Source: an uncultured Alphaproteobacteria bacterium
GTDB taxonomy: Bacteria; Pseudomonadota; Alphaproteobacteria; HIMB59; GCA-002718135
Assembly: GCA_902623545.1 (NCBI GenBank)
Contig: CACNUI010000001.1
Coordinates: 1-64,000 of the forward strand
Direction: 5' to 3'
Length of the DNA: 64,000 nucleotides
In this document: positions 1 through 10,548 of the stretch, piece after piece
Layout: each line of letters begins with the position of its first letter
Position numbering within the stretch: the stretch's first letter is position 1
Position numbers and translations under genes: made by a program
The notes under the pieces: model-generated
What the model saw: the letters and a program-made list of their open reading frames with translations, nothing else
What the model was told of the DNA's origin: nothing
Databases searched by the model: none

Positions 1-44
1 TATAGAAAAATTAAATCTTTAGATATAAAAATAGATTAAAATAT

Positions 45-1409
45 ATGAGAACAATTATTTGTGGGGCAGGGGATGTTGGTTATAGTATTGCGGATAAATT
101 ATCTAAAGAGAACTTCGAAGTTACTGTAATAGATGACTCAGAAGAAAAACTTTCAAAAGTTTCAGAAAATTTAGATGTTAAAACTATAAGAGGTATTCCA
201 AGTTTACCTTCGGTTTTATTAGATGCTGGAGCAAAAGATTGCGAAATTTTAATTGCAGTTACTAAAAGTGATGAAACAAATATGGTAACTTGCCAAATTG
301 GTCATTCATTATTTAATATTCCAAAAAAAATTGCAAGAATAAGACAACAAGATTATCTCAAAGATCAATGGGAAAATTTATATAATAATAATAATTTTCC
401 GATTGATGCTATTATTTCTCCTGAACAAGAAGTTGCTAAATCTCTTTATCGCAGGTTAATTTCTCCAGGAACTATTGATATGTTAGAATTATCTGAAAAA
501 AAATTGAAATTAATCGGCTTAAAATGTGAAGATAATTTTTCTCATGCAGGTATGACAGTTAGAGAATTATCTCAAAAATTCCCAGATTATTTGGCAAATA
601 TTATGTTTATTTTTAGAGGAGACAAAAAATTTACTGTTAATTCATCAACAAAAATTGAAAAAAATGATTCTATTTTTTTAGTTGTTGAAACTGATAATTT
701 AACAGACGTTTTATCAGAATTTGGACACCAAGAACTTCAAGCAAAAAAAGCTGTAATTATAGGAGGTGGAAACATAGGCTTGTCTCTAGCACAGTTGATA
801 GAAAAATCAGACACATATATTAAAACTGAATTAATAGAATACAATAAAGAGCGCGCAGAATTTCTTGCATCAAATTTAGAAAATGTAACAGTCACTAATG
901 GTGATGGCCTTGATAATCAAATTTTAGAGGAAGTTAATATTTCTGAAGCTGGATATTGTATTTCTGTTACAGAAGATGATGAAGTAAACATTTTATCTTC
1001 ATTACTTGCTAAAAGAGCTGGAGCCTTGGTCTCATTAACACTTATAAACAATGGAAACTATTCATCACTATTGACCAATATTGGGGTTGACATGACTGTT
1101 GATCCTAAAATCATAACAATATCAAAAATTTTAGAAAAAGTAAGAGGTGTTAAAATTAGAAATGATTATTCTATAGGTGATGGTTTTGGTGAGGTGATTG
1201 AGGCTGATATTCAACCCGATTCAACTTTATGTAATAAAAATTTAAAAGAATTAAATTTGCCTAAAGGGATTAGAATTGGATCAATATTAAGAGACAAAAA
1301 AGTCATAATTCCAAATAGCCAAACTGTATTTAAAGAAAATGACGATGTAGTATTTTTTGCTGAGACAAACTGCATAAAAACATTAGAAAAACTTTTATCT
1401 AAAGTTTAA
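45..1409 (+). CDS. trkA: Trk system potassium transporter TrkA (two RCK/TrkA-N domains)
   Basis: N-terminal Rossmann motif 'IICGAGDVGYSIADKL' and second 'VIIGGGNIGLSLAQL'; 454 aa. Confidence 0.93.
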   Translation: MRTIICGAGDVGYSIADKLSKENFEVTVIDDSEEKLSKVSENLDVKTIRGIPSLPSVLLDAGAKDCEILIAVTKSDETNMVTCQIGHSLFNIPKKIARIRQQDYLKDQWENLYNNNNFPIDAIISPEQEVAKSLYRRLISPGTIDMLELSEKKLKLIGLKCEDNFSHAGMTVRELSQKFPDYLANIMFIFRGDKKFTVNSSTKIEKNDSIFLVVETDNLTDVLSEFGHQELQAKKAVIIGGGNIGLSLAQLIEKSDTYIKTELIEYNKERAEFLASNLENVTVTNGDGLDNQILEEVNISEAGYCISVTEDDEVNILSSLLAKRAGALVSLTLINNGNYSSLLTNIGVDMTVDPKIITISKILEKVRGVKIRNDYSIGDGFGEVIEADIQPDSTLCNKNLKELNLPKGIRIGSILRDKKVIIPNSQTVFKENDDVVFFAETNCIKTLEKLLSKV

Positions 1410-1414
1410 ATTAA

Positions 1415-2260
1415 ATGCCAAATTTTGCCTATATTAACAATAAATATGTGAATTTTAAAAAAGCTAAAATCCATATTGAAGATAGAGGTTTGCAATTTGC
1501 TGATAGTGTTTATGAAGTAATTGCTGTTCTAAACAATAATTTAATTGATTTAGAATTTCATCTTAAAAGATTAAAATATTCACTTAATGAATTAAAAATT
1601 AAATTCAGTTTTTCTAAGATATCTTTTGAAAGAATATTTACAGATTTATTAAAAAAAAATAAAACCTCTAATGGTATTATTTATTTACAGATTACAAGAG
1701 GTATACAATATAGAGATCATAAATATGAAAAGAAATTAATTCCAACATTAATAATATACACAAGAAATAAAAAATTTAATTTACCTGGAAAACAATTTAA
1801 AGGAGTTAAAACAATAACTTTTGAAGATTTGCGCTGGAAGCGAAGAGATATTAAAACAGTAAATTTACTTCCAAACATTATTGCAGCTAATAAAGCAAAG
1901 CAGATGAATGCTTATGAGGCTATTCTATTGCAAAACGGCAAAGTTACTGAAGGTACATCATCAAATATTTGGATAATAAAAAAAAATAATTTGATAACTC
2001 ATCCAGCAAATTCAGATATTTTGAAAGGTGTGACAAGAACTTCTTTACTTAAAATAATTAGTAAAACGTCACTAAAATTAATTGAAAAAAGTTTTACACA
2101 CAAGCAGTTACTAGATGCCGATGAAGTTTTTCTTACAAGTTCAGGTAGTTTTATTACACCAATACTCCAAGTAGACAAAAAGAAAATTAATAAAGGTAAA
2201 ATTGGAAATATTACTTTGAAACTTGCACAAATGTATTTTAAATTATGTATGAATGGATAA
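1415..2260 (+). CDS. Class IV aminotransferase, D-amino-acid aminotransferase-like
   Basis: 'INNKYVNFKKAKIHIEDRGLQFADSVYE' and 'EAILLQNGKVTEGTSSNIWII' are typical of class IV PLP aminotransferases. Confidence 0.88.
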   Translation: MPNFAYINNKYVNFKKAKIHIEDRGLQFADSVYEVIAVLNNNLIDLEFHLKRLKYSLNELKIKFSFSKISFERIFTDLLKKNKTSNGIIYLQITRGIQYRDHKYEKKLIPTLIIYTRNKKFNLPGKQFKGVKTITFEDLRWKRRDIKTVNLLPNIIAANKAKQMNAYEAILLQNGKVTEGTSSNIWIIKKNNLITHPANSDILKGVTRTSLLKIISKTSLKLIEKSFTHKQLLDADEVFLTSSGSFITPILQVDKKKINKGKIGNITLKLAQMYFKLCMNG

Positions 2261-3059
2261 AATAAAACAGGAAAATATTAAGGATATTTGCTATAAAATT
2301 AGCAAAGATATAATTTTACCTAAATATAAAAATCTCAAAGATCAGGATATAAGATACAAAAATGGAACTGATTTAGTTACATTAGTTGATATAGAAGCCG
2401 AAAAGGAGCTTAAAAAAAACTTATTGAAAATTATTCCTAAAGCTAATTTCATAGGTGAAGAAGAATATTCAGTTAAAAATGAAATTTTAAATTATTACAA
2501 CGAAAATAATTATTGTTGGACTGTAGATCCGATTGATGGAACTACAAATTTTGTAAAAGGTAAGGAAAAATTTGCTATAATGATTGCATTAACTTATAAA
2601 AATTCAATTTTGTATTCATGGATTTACAAACCACTTAAAGAAGAGATGTTTTATGCTATTCATAATGAAGGAGCATACTTTGAGGATAAAAAAATTTATA
2701 CTGAAGGTATACTTAAATTAAATCAAGCTAAAGGGTCAATAAGCACTAAATACTGGGATGAAGATTATTTAGAAAAATTAAAATTATTAAAGAATTATTT
2801 TGCTGAAGTTAAATCTTATGGATGTATTGGTTTTGAATATACAGATATAGCTTTGGGTGTTAGAAATTTTGCAATTTTATCAAAATTATCACCATGGGAT
2901 CATATACCTGGAATATTGTTAGTAAGAGAGTCTGGGGGAGCTGATACTGATTTTGATAAAAAGCAATATGATTTTACTTCTAAAAATAAGAATTTAATAA
3001 TTGGGAATTCAGAAGAATTTAATTTAAAAATTTTAAATAAATTAGGAGAGTATTCATGA
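2253..3059 (+). CDS. Inositol monophosphatase family protein
   Basis: 'VDPIDGTTNFVKG' and 'LSPWDHIPGILLVRESGG' metal-binding motifs. Confidence 0.9.
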   Translation: MDKIKQENIKDICYKISKDIILPKYKNLKDQDIRYKNGTDLVTLVDIEAEKELKKNLLKIIPKANFIGEEEYSVKNEILNYYNENNYCWTVDPIDGTTNFVKGKEKFAIMIALTYKNSILYSWIYKPLKEEMFYAIHNEGAYFEDKKIYTEGILKLNQAKGSISTKYWDEDYLEKLKLLKNYFAEVKSYGCIGFEYTDIALGVRNFAILSKLSPWDHIPGILLVRESGGADTDFDKKQYDFTSKNKNLIIGNSEEFNLKILNKLGEYS

Positions 3060-3928
3060 GTATTAAAAATGTTTCATTTATTGGATTAGGTGTCATGGGA
3101 TATCCTATGGCAGGTCATCTACAAAAAAATGGATATAATGTTACTGTCTATAATCGAACAGAGACAAAAGCACAAAAGTGGATTGATGAACATAAAGGGC
3201 AAATGAGTAAAACACCAGCTGACGCCTGTAAAAATAGTGAAATAATATTCATGTGTGTTGGCAGGGATGAAGATATTGTTGAAGTAATGGAAGGAGAAAA
3301 TGGAATTCTTTCAAGCATTAAAGAAAATTCCATAATTGTTGATCATACAACAGCTTCTGCAGAAATAGCAAGAAAGTATTCTGAAAAATTAAAAAATATG
3401 AAAATTGGATTTCTTGATGCTCCAATATCAGGAGGTCAAGCTGGGGCTGAAAATGGCCTATTATCAATTATGATTGGAGGAGAGTTAAAATTCTATGAAA
3501 TAGTAAAACCAATTTTACAATCATATGGCAAAGCGATTGAATTAATTGGACCATCGGGATCTGGTCAAATTGCAAAAATGGTCAATCAAATTTGTATAGC
3601 GGGATTAGTTCAAGGTTTGTCTGAGGCAATGGCATTTGGAAAAAAAGCAAATGTTGATATGGAAAAAGTATTAAGTGTTATATCTAAGGGTGCTGCACAA
3701 TCTTGGCAAATGGAAAATAGATACCGTACAATGCTAGATGGAAAGTTTGATTATGGTTTTGCCGTAGATTGGATGCGTAAAGACTTATCTATTTGTTTCA
3801 GTGAAGCAAAAAAAAATGGAGCATCACTACCAATAACAGAGATTGTTGATCGATACTATGCTGAGGTTCAAAAAAATGGTGGTAATCGTTTAGACACTTC
3901 TTCATTAATGACTTTAGTTGATAAATAA
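3056..3928 (+). CDS. NAD(P)-dependent oxidoreductase, 3-hydroxyisobutyrate dehydrogenase family
   Basis: 'VSFIGLGVMGYPMAGHLQKNGYNVTVYNRT', 'DAPISGGQAGAENG', 'KMVNQI'. Confidence 0.92.
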   Translation: MSIKNVSFIGLGVMGYPMAGHLQKNGYNVTVYNRTETKAQKWIDEHKGQMSKTPADACKNSEIIFMCVGRDEDIVEVMEGENGILSSIKENSIIVDHTTASAEIARKYSEKLKNMKIGFLDAPISGGQAGAENGLLSIMIGGELKFYEIVKPILQSYGKAIELIGPSGSGQIAKMVNQICIAGLVQGLSEAMAFGKKANVDMEKVLSVISKGAAQSWQMENRYRTMLDGKFDYGFAVDWMRKDLSICFSEAKKNGASLPITEIVDRYYAEVQKNGGNRLDTSSLMTLVDK

Positions 3929-4828
3929 ATGTCCAAAAATTTATTTTTGGCAATTATTTTATTAGTAGCATCATCTTTTTTTTGGTCAGGTAATTTTTTT
4001 GCTGGTAAAGTTGCACACTTAACTGAACTTACACCTTTTAAGCTTAGTTTTTTTAGATGGCTCCTTGCATTACTTATTTTATTACCCTTCACATATTCAC
4101 AAATCATAAAAGATTTTGAATATTATAAAAAAAACTTATTGCTTATGACTGTAATAGCAATTTTAGGAGTAACAATCTTTAATTCTTTTACTTACATTTC
4201 ACTTCAAACTACAATGGTTATTAACTCTACTTTAATGGCTTCTATTTCTCCTGTAATGATGATTGGATTTTCTTGGCTAATTTTTAGAACCAAAACAACA
4301 ATGTTACAATTCACAGGTATTGTCTTGTCATTGCTTGGAGCTTTTTCAATTATTTTAAAAGGTAATATTTCTAATCTTTATAATTTATATTTTACATCTG
4401 GGGACATTTGGATGGTTGCCGCAGTTATATCTTGGTGTCTCTATTCTGTGCTATTAAAAAAAATTGACTCTACTATGTCTCAACTAGCAAATTTAGAAGT
4501 TATGATTATTATTGGTTTAATATTTATTTTTCCTTTTTATATTTTAGAATCCCTAAATACCTCTTTTGTACCTTCGAATAGTATGGATTTTGCAATCATA
4601 AGCTATGTGGCAGTATTTGCTAGTATTGTAGCTTTTTTTTCATGGAATAAAGGGGTCTCAATCATTGGAGCAAATAGAGCTAGTTTATATTTACATTTGA
4701 TCCCAGTTTTTAGTGGTATTTGGGCTATTTCATTTCTTAATGAAAAATTTACTTTTTTTCATGTCATTGGTGTACTTTTTATACTATCGGGAATTATATT
4801 ATCAAATATAAAAATAAAAAATGACTAA
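3929..4828 (+). CDS. EamA/DMT family transporter
   Basis: About 10 hydrophobic segments, two EamA-like repeats, 'SFFWSGNFFAGK'. Confidence 0.88.
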   Translation: MSKNLFLAIILLVASSFFWSGNFFAGKVAHLTELTPFKLSFFRWLLALLILLPFTYSQIIKDFEYYKKNLLLMTVIAILGVTIFNSFTYISLQTTMVINSTLMASISPVMMIGFSWLIFRTKTTMLQFTGIVLSLLGAFSIILKGNISNLYNLYFTSGDIWMVAAVISWCLYSVLLKKIDSTMSQLANLEVMIIIGLIFIFPFYILESLNTSFVPSNSMDFAIISYVAVFASIVAFFSWNKGVSIIGANRASLYLHLIPVFSGIWAISFLNEKFTFFHVIGVLFILSGIILSNIKIKND

Positions 4829-5216
4829 GATAATAAAAACTGAGGACGAATGGAAAGCTCAACTTACTGAGGATGAGTATTATGTTACAAGACAAAAGGG
4901 TACTGAACCTCCTTTCTCTGGTAAAAATTTCGAAATTATTAATGGCGGTATTTTTAAATGTAAATGCTGTGGTAATGAATTATTTAATAGTTCAACAAAA
5001 TATGATTCTTATTGTGGGTGGCCAAGTTTTTTTGAACAAATATCACCTGAAGCAATTAAAACAGAGACTGATAGATCTCATGGAATGGTGCGTATTGAAA
5101 TTATGTGTGCCAAATGTGATGCTCATTTAGGTCATGTCTTTGATGATGGGCCTGAGCCCACCGGCAAAAGATACTGTGTAAATTCTCTTTCAATTAATTA
5201 CGAAGAGTTTGAATAA
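4821..5216 (+). CDS. msrB: Peptide-methionine (R)-S-oxide reductase MsrB
   Basis: 'CGWPSFFE', 'CAKCDAHLGHVFDDGPEPTGKRYCVNSLSI'. Confidence 0.96.
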   Translation: MTKIIKTEDEWKAQLTEDEYYVTRQKGTEPPFSGKNFEIINGGIFKCKCCGNELFNSSTKYDSYCGWPSFFEQISPEAIKTETDRSHGMVRIEIMCAKCDAHLGHVFDDGPEPTGKRYCVNSLSINYEEFE

Positions 5217-6390
5217 TAGTTTTAATACACTCCTATTTTCATCAATAGGCCATGCACTCATGCATATGTTTGCAGCATTTTATTTTGTAATCGTTCTGAC
5301 GATAGAAAAAGAATGGAATATTTCTTACGATCAATTAATTAGATTATGGTCTCTTGGAGCTCTACTAATTGGTTTAGGGGCAATTCCTTTTGGATGGTTA
5401 AGTGATAAATGGTCCCGTTCAGGAACAATGACAATTATGTTTATTGGAATGGGATTAGCCTCCATTCTATGTGGTTTAAGCACATCAGTTTCTTTTTTAT
5501 TTTTTTCCTTATCACTTCTTGGACTTTTCTGTTCAATTTACCATCCTGTAGGCATTCCTTGGGTAATTCACGCAGCAAACAAACAAGGAAAAGCGCTTGG
5601 TGTAAATGGTATTTTTGGTGGAGTAGGGATAGGCTCTGGAGCATTTGTAGCTGGTACTCTAACAGAATTACTAAATTGGCAATTAGCTTTTATATTTCCT
5701 GGTTTAATTTCAATTATTATTGGTTTTATTCTTATTTACTTAATCTTAATTGATAAAATATCTTACAAAAATTATTTTATTAAAAATGATGATCAAGATC
5801 ATTCTCGTAATGAGATGATTTTAATTGCATTAATAATGCTATTATCAATGTTTGCTCTTGGATTATCTTTTCACAATACACAAACAGCCTTACCAAAAGT
5901 ATTTGAAATACGAATTGGTAACACAAGCTCAATTCAAATTGGATTTATGATAGCAATTATCTATTTTATTTCTGGTGCAACAACATTTGTTGGAGGCTTA
6001 CTTGCTGATCGATTTAATTTAAAAACTATTTACTTAATTGGTATATTTCTTCAGTTTCCTTGCTACCTAGGAATAGCTTACATATCTGGTTACTCTTTAG
6101 TAGTGTTATGTATTCTAGCTGCTGTATTTAATGCAAGTATTCTGCCTACAGAAAATCTCTTACTTGGGAAATTTACACCCCAAAAGTATCATGGTGTTGT
6201 ATATGGAATTAAGTTTATTCTTGCATTTGGTTCAGGACCAATTGCGGTATTCTTAATTTCAGAAATATATTCCATAACTTTAGAGTTTACTTATTTGTTT
6301 TTAATTAATGCAATAATGATGGCTATAATTTCAATCTTTATTATTTTCTTACCAATTCAAGGTAATCAAAGAACAGCTATTCAGGATTAG
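5209..6390 (+). CDS. MFS transporter
   Basis: 12-TM hydrophobic pattern, 'GWLSDKWSRSGTM' and 'GGLLADRF' loops; apparent TTG start. Confidence 0.85.
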   Translation: MNNSFNTLLFSSIGHALMHMFAAFYFVIVLTIEKEWNISYDQLIRLWSLGALLIGLGAIPFGWLSDKWSRSGTMTIMFIGMGLASILCGLSTSVSFLFFSLSLLGLFCSIYHPVGIPWVIHAANKQGKALGVNGIFGGVGIGSGAFVAGTLTELLNWQLAFIFPGLISIIIGFILIYLILIDKISYKNYFIKNDDQDHSRNEMILIALIMLLSMFALGLSFHNTQTALPKVFEIRIGNTSSIQIGFMIAIIYFISGATTFVGGLLADRFNLKTIYLIGIFLQFPCYLGIAYISGYSLVVLCILAAVFNASILPTENLLLGKFTPQKYHGVVYGIKFILAFGSGPIAVFLISEIYSITLEFTYLFLINAIMMAIISIFIIFLPIQGNQRTAIQD

Positions 6391-6604
6391 ATTTTATTTC
6401 TTCAAGATAATTAATAACTTCATTAAATTTTTCATCAGGTATATCTTTATAGGTCATACCAAAATGATTTTTTACCTCTAAAGCAACATGAGCATAAGGA
6501 TTTCTACCCTTTGGATGATTGGGGTGATCAGGTAATTTTCCTTTTAAAAAATCACCTGTTTCTTGAATTAGCTTCCAAATTTTAGATGCGTTTTCTTTAT
6601 TCAA
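6377..6604 (-). CDS. Small protein with phage antirepressor ORF6C-like motif
   Basis: 75 aa; 'HPKGRNPYAHVALEVKNHFGMTYKDIPDEKFNEVINYLEEI' resembles the ORF6C-type motif. Confidence 0.6.
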   Translation of the reverse strand: MNKENASKIWKLIQETGDFLKGKLPDHPNHPKGRNPYAHVALEVKNHFGMTYKDIPDEKFNEVINYLEEIKSNPE

Positions 6605-6605
6605 C

Positions 6606-7928
6606 TTATCTAGCTAAAGCACCCATTGGATCCCAAGGTGCTAGCGCTACTGGTTCCATATCTAAGTATTTTAGAAGTCTTTTGTTTAGATATTTTTTAT
6701 CGATAACAACTTCATAGGTATATTCATCAAACCATTCATCAGTCATCATCATATACCCTTGATTACCACTTTTCGTTCCCCAGCTATTTTCAATTTTCCA
6801 TTTAGTTGAATTTCTTTTCTTAATATCGACGCCCGTTAAAAGCATGGCATGAGTCATTTCACTATCACCGTACTCTAAGCGAGTCTGTTTATTCATTTTA
6901 AATGAAGTTTGAAAGACATTTTCATAGTCGTAAATGCCCATATCAAGTACACCCATATCACGACTAAAACGTTTCCCAACATCACAACCAAACCATACAG
7001 CTTCATTGTTTTTTATAGAGTCCATTGCTGATTTTTTTAATTCTTTAATATCTACATTAAGATATTTAATAATTTGTCCTTCAACAACATTACCAAGATA
7101 TTCAACGGTATACATTGTATTAAATTTTTTATTGCTCATTGGAGCATGAATTAAGCAAACTTTATCTTTAATATTGATATCTGCATATTTTTTGCAGAAA
7201 TCAATTGGTGTCATATCTGAAATGACAATGTGTCTATTATCTTTATTTCTAGTAGACCAATTGATAACATCTGGTGGTTGACCAAGAAACATTGCTAGTA
7301 AATTATAAATTGTTTCCATCATGTCTTTTTTTAGAGTTGCAGAATTTTTAGCTGGTTTCTTTCTTAGCATAGAAGCAAACTCTCTTAATTTGTGAGTTAA
7401 AATATAATTCATGGCACCAGATTTACTGCTATGATTTGTTTCAGGCATTACATCTTTAGGTACTGCACCGTACTTATTAATTAAGTTTACAAACATATCC
7501 CACTGTCCGCCGTCTTGCACTGGTGCTTTTAAAAGATGAGTTATTAGTCTGCTCTCATATGATTCATCTCTAGATTTAATTATATTCTCTAAAAAATAGT
7601 TCGCTTTCTCTAACTTATCCCAAAACATGAAATAATTTTGTGAAAACTCAAATGTATTTAATTCAAGGCTATCAACAACTTGCAAACGCATAAGATTTAA
7701 TCCTGCAAATCCCCAACATCTACCTGATGCCATTTGATTTGTTGCAGGTAATTCTTTTTTTATTAGATTGGAAAAATTATGATTGATTTGACTAAAGTTT
7801 TCCCAATTGAGCGCAACATTGGCTAAATCATTTTTAATTAATGCATTTCGTGATGCTGTATTTTTATTATTTCTTAGAAATTTAGTTTTGAAAGTTTTGA
7901 TTGTTGATAGAGATATATTTTTTGCCAT
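6606..7928 (-). CDS. pepC: C1B family cysteine peptidase (aminopeptidase C / bleomycin hydrolase)
   Basis: 'NQMASGRCWGFAGLNLMR' Cys site, 'THAMLLTGVD' His site, 'KIENSWG' Asn site. Confidence 0.9.
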   Translation of the reverse strand: MAKNISLSTIKTFKTKFLRNNKNTASRNALIKNDLANVALNWENFSQINHNFSNLIKKELPATNQMASGRCWGFAGLNLMRLQVVDSLELNTFEFSQNYFMFWDKLEKANYFLENIIKSRDESYESRLITHLLKAPVQDGGQWDMFVNLINKYGAVPKDVMPETNHSSKSGAMNYILTHKLREFASMLRKKPAKNSATLKKDMMETIYNLLAMFLGQPPDVINWSTRNKDNRHIVISDMTPIDFCKKYADINIKDKVCLIHAPMSNKKFNTMYTVEYLGNVVEGQIIKYLNVDIKELKKSAMDSIKNNEAVWFGCDVGKRFSRDMGVLDMGIYDYENVFQTSFKMNKQTRLEYGDSEMTHAMLLTGVDIKKRNSTKWKIENSWGTKSGNQGYMMMTDEWFDEYTYEVVIDKKYLNKRLLKYLDMEPVALAPWDPMGALAR

Positions 7929-7958
7929 ATTCTCTATTTAAAACTATTTCAGCTTAAT

Positions 7959-10484
7959 TCAATTCTTAACTGTTTTTTTCTTTTTTTTGAGACCCATTTT
8001 AGCTTTTCTTTCATCAATTAACCTAATGGCATCTTCTAGTTTTAAGCTATCAATTGTTTGATCACCAAGAATTGATGCATTTATTTTTCCACATTTTACA
8101 TATGGTCCAAATTTGCCATCATGAGCAGTAATATTTTTCTTTTCTGTTGGATGCTCTCCAAATGTTTTTAATGTTGCATTACCTCTCTGTGTAGGTTTAG
8201 CAATTAATTCAATGGCTCTTTCAAGTTCTATATCAAGAATATTATCTGTTTTTTCGAGAGCTTTATATTTTTTATCATGCAAAATATATGGCCCATACAT
8301 TCCAATTCCGGCACTCACTGTTTTATTTGTTTCTGGATGAAATCCTAATTTACGTGGCAAACCAAGTAATTGAATAGCTGTGTTTAATCCAATTTCATCT
8401 GGCTCAAAATTCTTAGGAATAGAAACTCTTTTTGGTTTTTTTTCTTTTGTCCCTTCACCAACTTGCATATAAAATCCATAAGGACCTTTTCGAAGAGTAA
8501 TCATTTCACCTGTTTCTGGATAAATACCAATTTCTTTTGGTCCGCTAAGAGCAGCGCCATCTTTATCGTTTAATTGATTAAACTGAACAGTATATTTGCA
8601 ATCAGGATAATTAGAGCAGCCAATAAATCCTCCAAACTTTCCAACTTTAATTCCCAGTCTTCCATTATCACAGGTTGGACATTTCCTTTTTTCATCTGAT
8701 CCATTTGGCGGAAAGAAATGCGGACCTAGTGCTTCATCTAACACATCAATGACCTCTCTATTTGATTTGCCTACAGTTTCGTCACAAAGTTGTTTAAATG
8801 TTTCCCAAAATTTTCTTAGAACTTCTTTCCAATCAAGTTTACCATCAGAAATTTCATCAAGTTGATTTTCAAGATCAGCCGTAAAATCATATTCGACATA
8901 TTGATTGAAATATTTCTCTAAAAATATCGATACTATTCTTCCTCTATCATGAGGATTAAAACGTTTTTTATCTAAAATTACATAATCTCTATCTTGTAGA
9001 ACTTTAATAATAGAAGCATAAGTAGATGGTCTCCCAATGCCTAGTTCTTCAAGTTTTTTAACTAAGCTTGCTTCGGTGTAACGAGGAGGAGGGGAGGTAA
9101 AATGTTGTGTCTTTTCAAGTTCTTTTAAATTTAAACTCTCTCCTTCAGTCATCGCAGGAAGAATTGTTTCTTTTTCTTCATCTTTATCATCATCCTTAGC
9201 TTCTTGATAAACTTTATACATTCCAGGAAATTTAATTGTCGATCCATTTGCTCGTAAAACAATTTTTTTATTTTCATTTGTAATATCAACAGCTACTTGA
9301 TCTAATACGGCACTTGCCATTTGTGAGCTTACCGCTCTTTGCCAAATAATTTCATATAGCTTATATTCTTCTAATGTAATGTATTGCTTAATATCTTTTG
9401 GTGTTAGGTAAATATTTGTTGGTCTAATGCATTCATGTGCTTCTTGGGCATTTTTAGCCTTCGATTTATAAACTCTTGGAGATTCAGGCAAATAATTTGC
9501 TCCATAATTTTCATTCACAAAACCTCGAACTTGGTTAATAGCTTCTTTTGACATGACGACACTGTCTGTTCGCATATAGGTTATTAAGCCAGTTGTTTCT
9601 CCTTTAATGTCTGTTCCTTCATAAAGGCGTTGAGCTGTGCGCATTGTTTGACTCGCACTAAGACCAAGTTTACGACTAGACTCAATTTGCATGGTAGATG
9701 TTGTAAAAGCAGGGTAGGGGTTTCTTCTAGCTTCTTTTTTTGTGATATTTCCAACAGTGAAAGTAGAATTTTTAATATCATTAAAAATTTTTGACGCTTC
9801 ACCTTCATTTTTAATATCAAGTTTATCTACTTTATTCCCATCATAAACTGTTAGTCTAGAATTAATGATTTTATCTTCTTTATTTCTAAACTCGCCTTGT
9901 AAAGACCAATATTCCTGTGGAATAAATTTTTCTATTTCAAGTTCTCTTTCACTTATTATTCTTAAAGCAACAGATTGAACTCTACCTGCTGATTTTGATC
10001 CTGGTAATTTTCTCCATAGCACTGGAGAAAGTGTAAAACCGACAAGAAAATCTAACGCTCTTCTTGCAAGATAAGCATTAACTAGATTTTCATCTATTTC
10101 TCTTGGCTCTTTAAGACTATCAAGTACGGCATTTTTTGTAATTTCATTAAATGTAACTCGGTGAATATTTAATTTTGAAAGTGATGAATTATCTCTAAGT
10201 AGTTTTTCTACATGCCATGCAATAGCTTCACCTTCACGATCAGGGTCAGTTGCTAGATATAAATTTTCAGATTTTTTTGCAGCATCTGTTATTTCTTTTA
10301 TCACTTTTTTTCCACGATCACTGGTTTCCCATTTCATTTGGAAATCATTTTCAGTATCTATGGCATCATTTTTTGCAGATAAATCTCGAACATGCCCAAC
10401 ACTTGCAAGAACTTTAAAGTCAGAGCCCAAATATTTATTAATAGACTTTGCCTTTGACGGTGATTCAACAATTAAAACATTCAT
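7959..10484 (-). CDS. topA: DNA topoisomerase I
   Basis: 'MNVLIVESPSKAKSINKYLG', 'ATDPDREGEAIAWH', 'GLITYMRTDS', zinc-finger 'CPTCDNGRLGIK'. Confidence 0.98.
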   Translation of the reverse strand: MNVLIVESPSKAKSINKYLGSDFKVLASVGHVRDLSAKNDAIDTENDFQMKWETSDRGKKVIKEITDAAKKSENLYLATDPDREGEAIAWHVEKLLRDNSSLSKLNIHRVTFNEITKNAVLDSLKEPREIDENLVNAYLARRALDFLVGFTLSPVLWRKLPGSKSAGRVQSVALRIISERELEIEKFIPQEYWSLQGEFRNKEDKIINSRLTVYDGNKVDKLDIKNEGEASKIFNDIKNSTFTVGNITKKEARRNPYPAFTTSTMQIESSRKLGLSASQTMRTAQRLYEGTDIKGETTGLITYMRTDSVVMSKEAINQVRGFVNENYGANYLPESPRVYKSKAKNAQEAHECIRPTNIYLTPKDIKQYITLEEYKLYEIIWQRAVSSQMASAVLDQVAVDITNENKKIVLRANGSTIKFPGMYKVYQEAKDDDKDEEKETILPAMTEGESLNLKELEKTQHFTSPPPRYTEASLVKKLEELGIGRPSTYASIIKVLQDRDYVILDKKRFNPHDRGRIVSIFLEKYFNQYVEYDFTADLENQLDEISDGKLDWKEVLRKFWETFKQLCDETVGKSNREVIDVLDEALGPHFFPPNGSDEKRKCPTCDNGRLGIKVGKFGGFIGCSNYPDCKYTVQFNQLNDKDGAALSGPKEIGIYPETGEMITLRKGPYGFYMQVGEGTKEKKPKRVSIPKNFEPDEIGLNTAIQLLGLPRKLGFHPETNKTVSAGIGMYGPYILHDKKYKALEKTDNILDIELERAIELIAKPTQRGNATLKTFGEHPTEKKNITAHDGKFGPYVKCGKINASILGDQTIDSLKLEDAIRLIDERKAKMGLKKKKKTVKN

Positions 10485-10548
10485 AAATTTTGCCCCAAAT
10501 TTCAGTTAAAAGATAATTCGTCAAGAAATTTTAAAAAAAAGTATATAT

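Noticed and set aside
3148-3333. Short antisense ORFs inside conserved genes (e.g. 3148-3333, 3868-4107, 5441-5644, 11796-12059, 42613-42840, 43390-43593, 43729-43917)
   Set aside because: Lie wholly or largely opposite strongly supported CDSs, have low-complexity composition and no recognisable domains.
4873-5130. Alternate-frame + strand ORF inside msrB
   Set aside because: Out-of-frame shadow of a clearly conserved gene.
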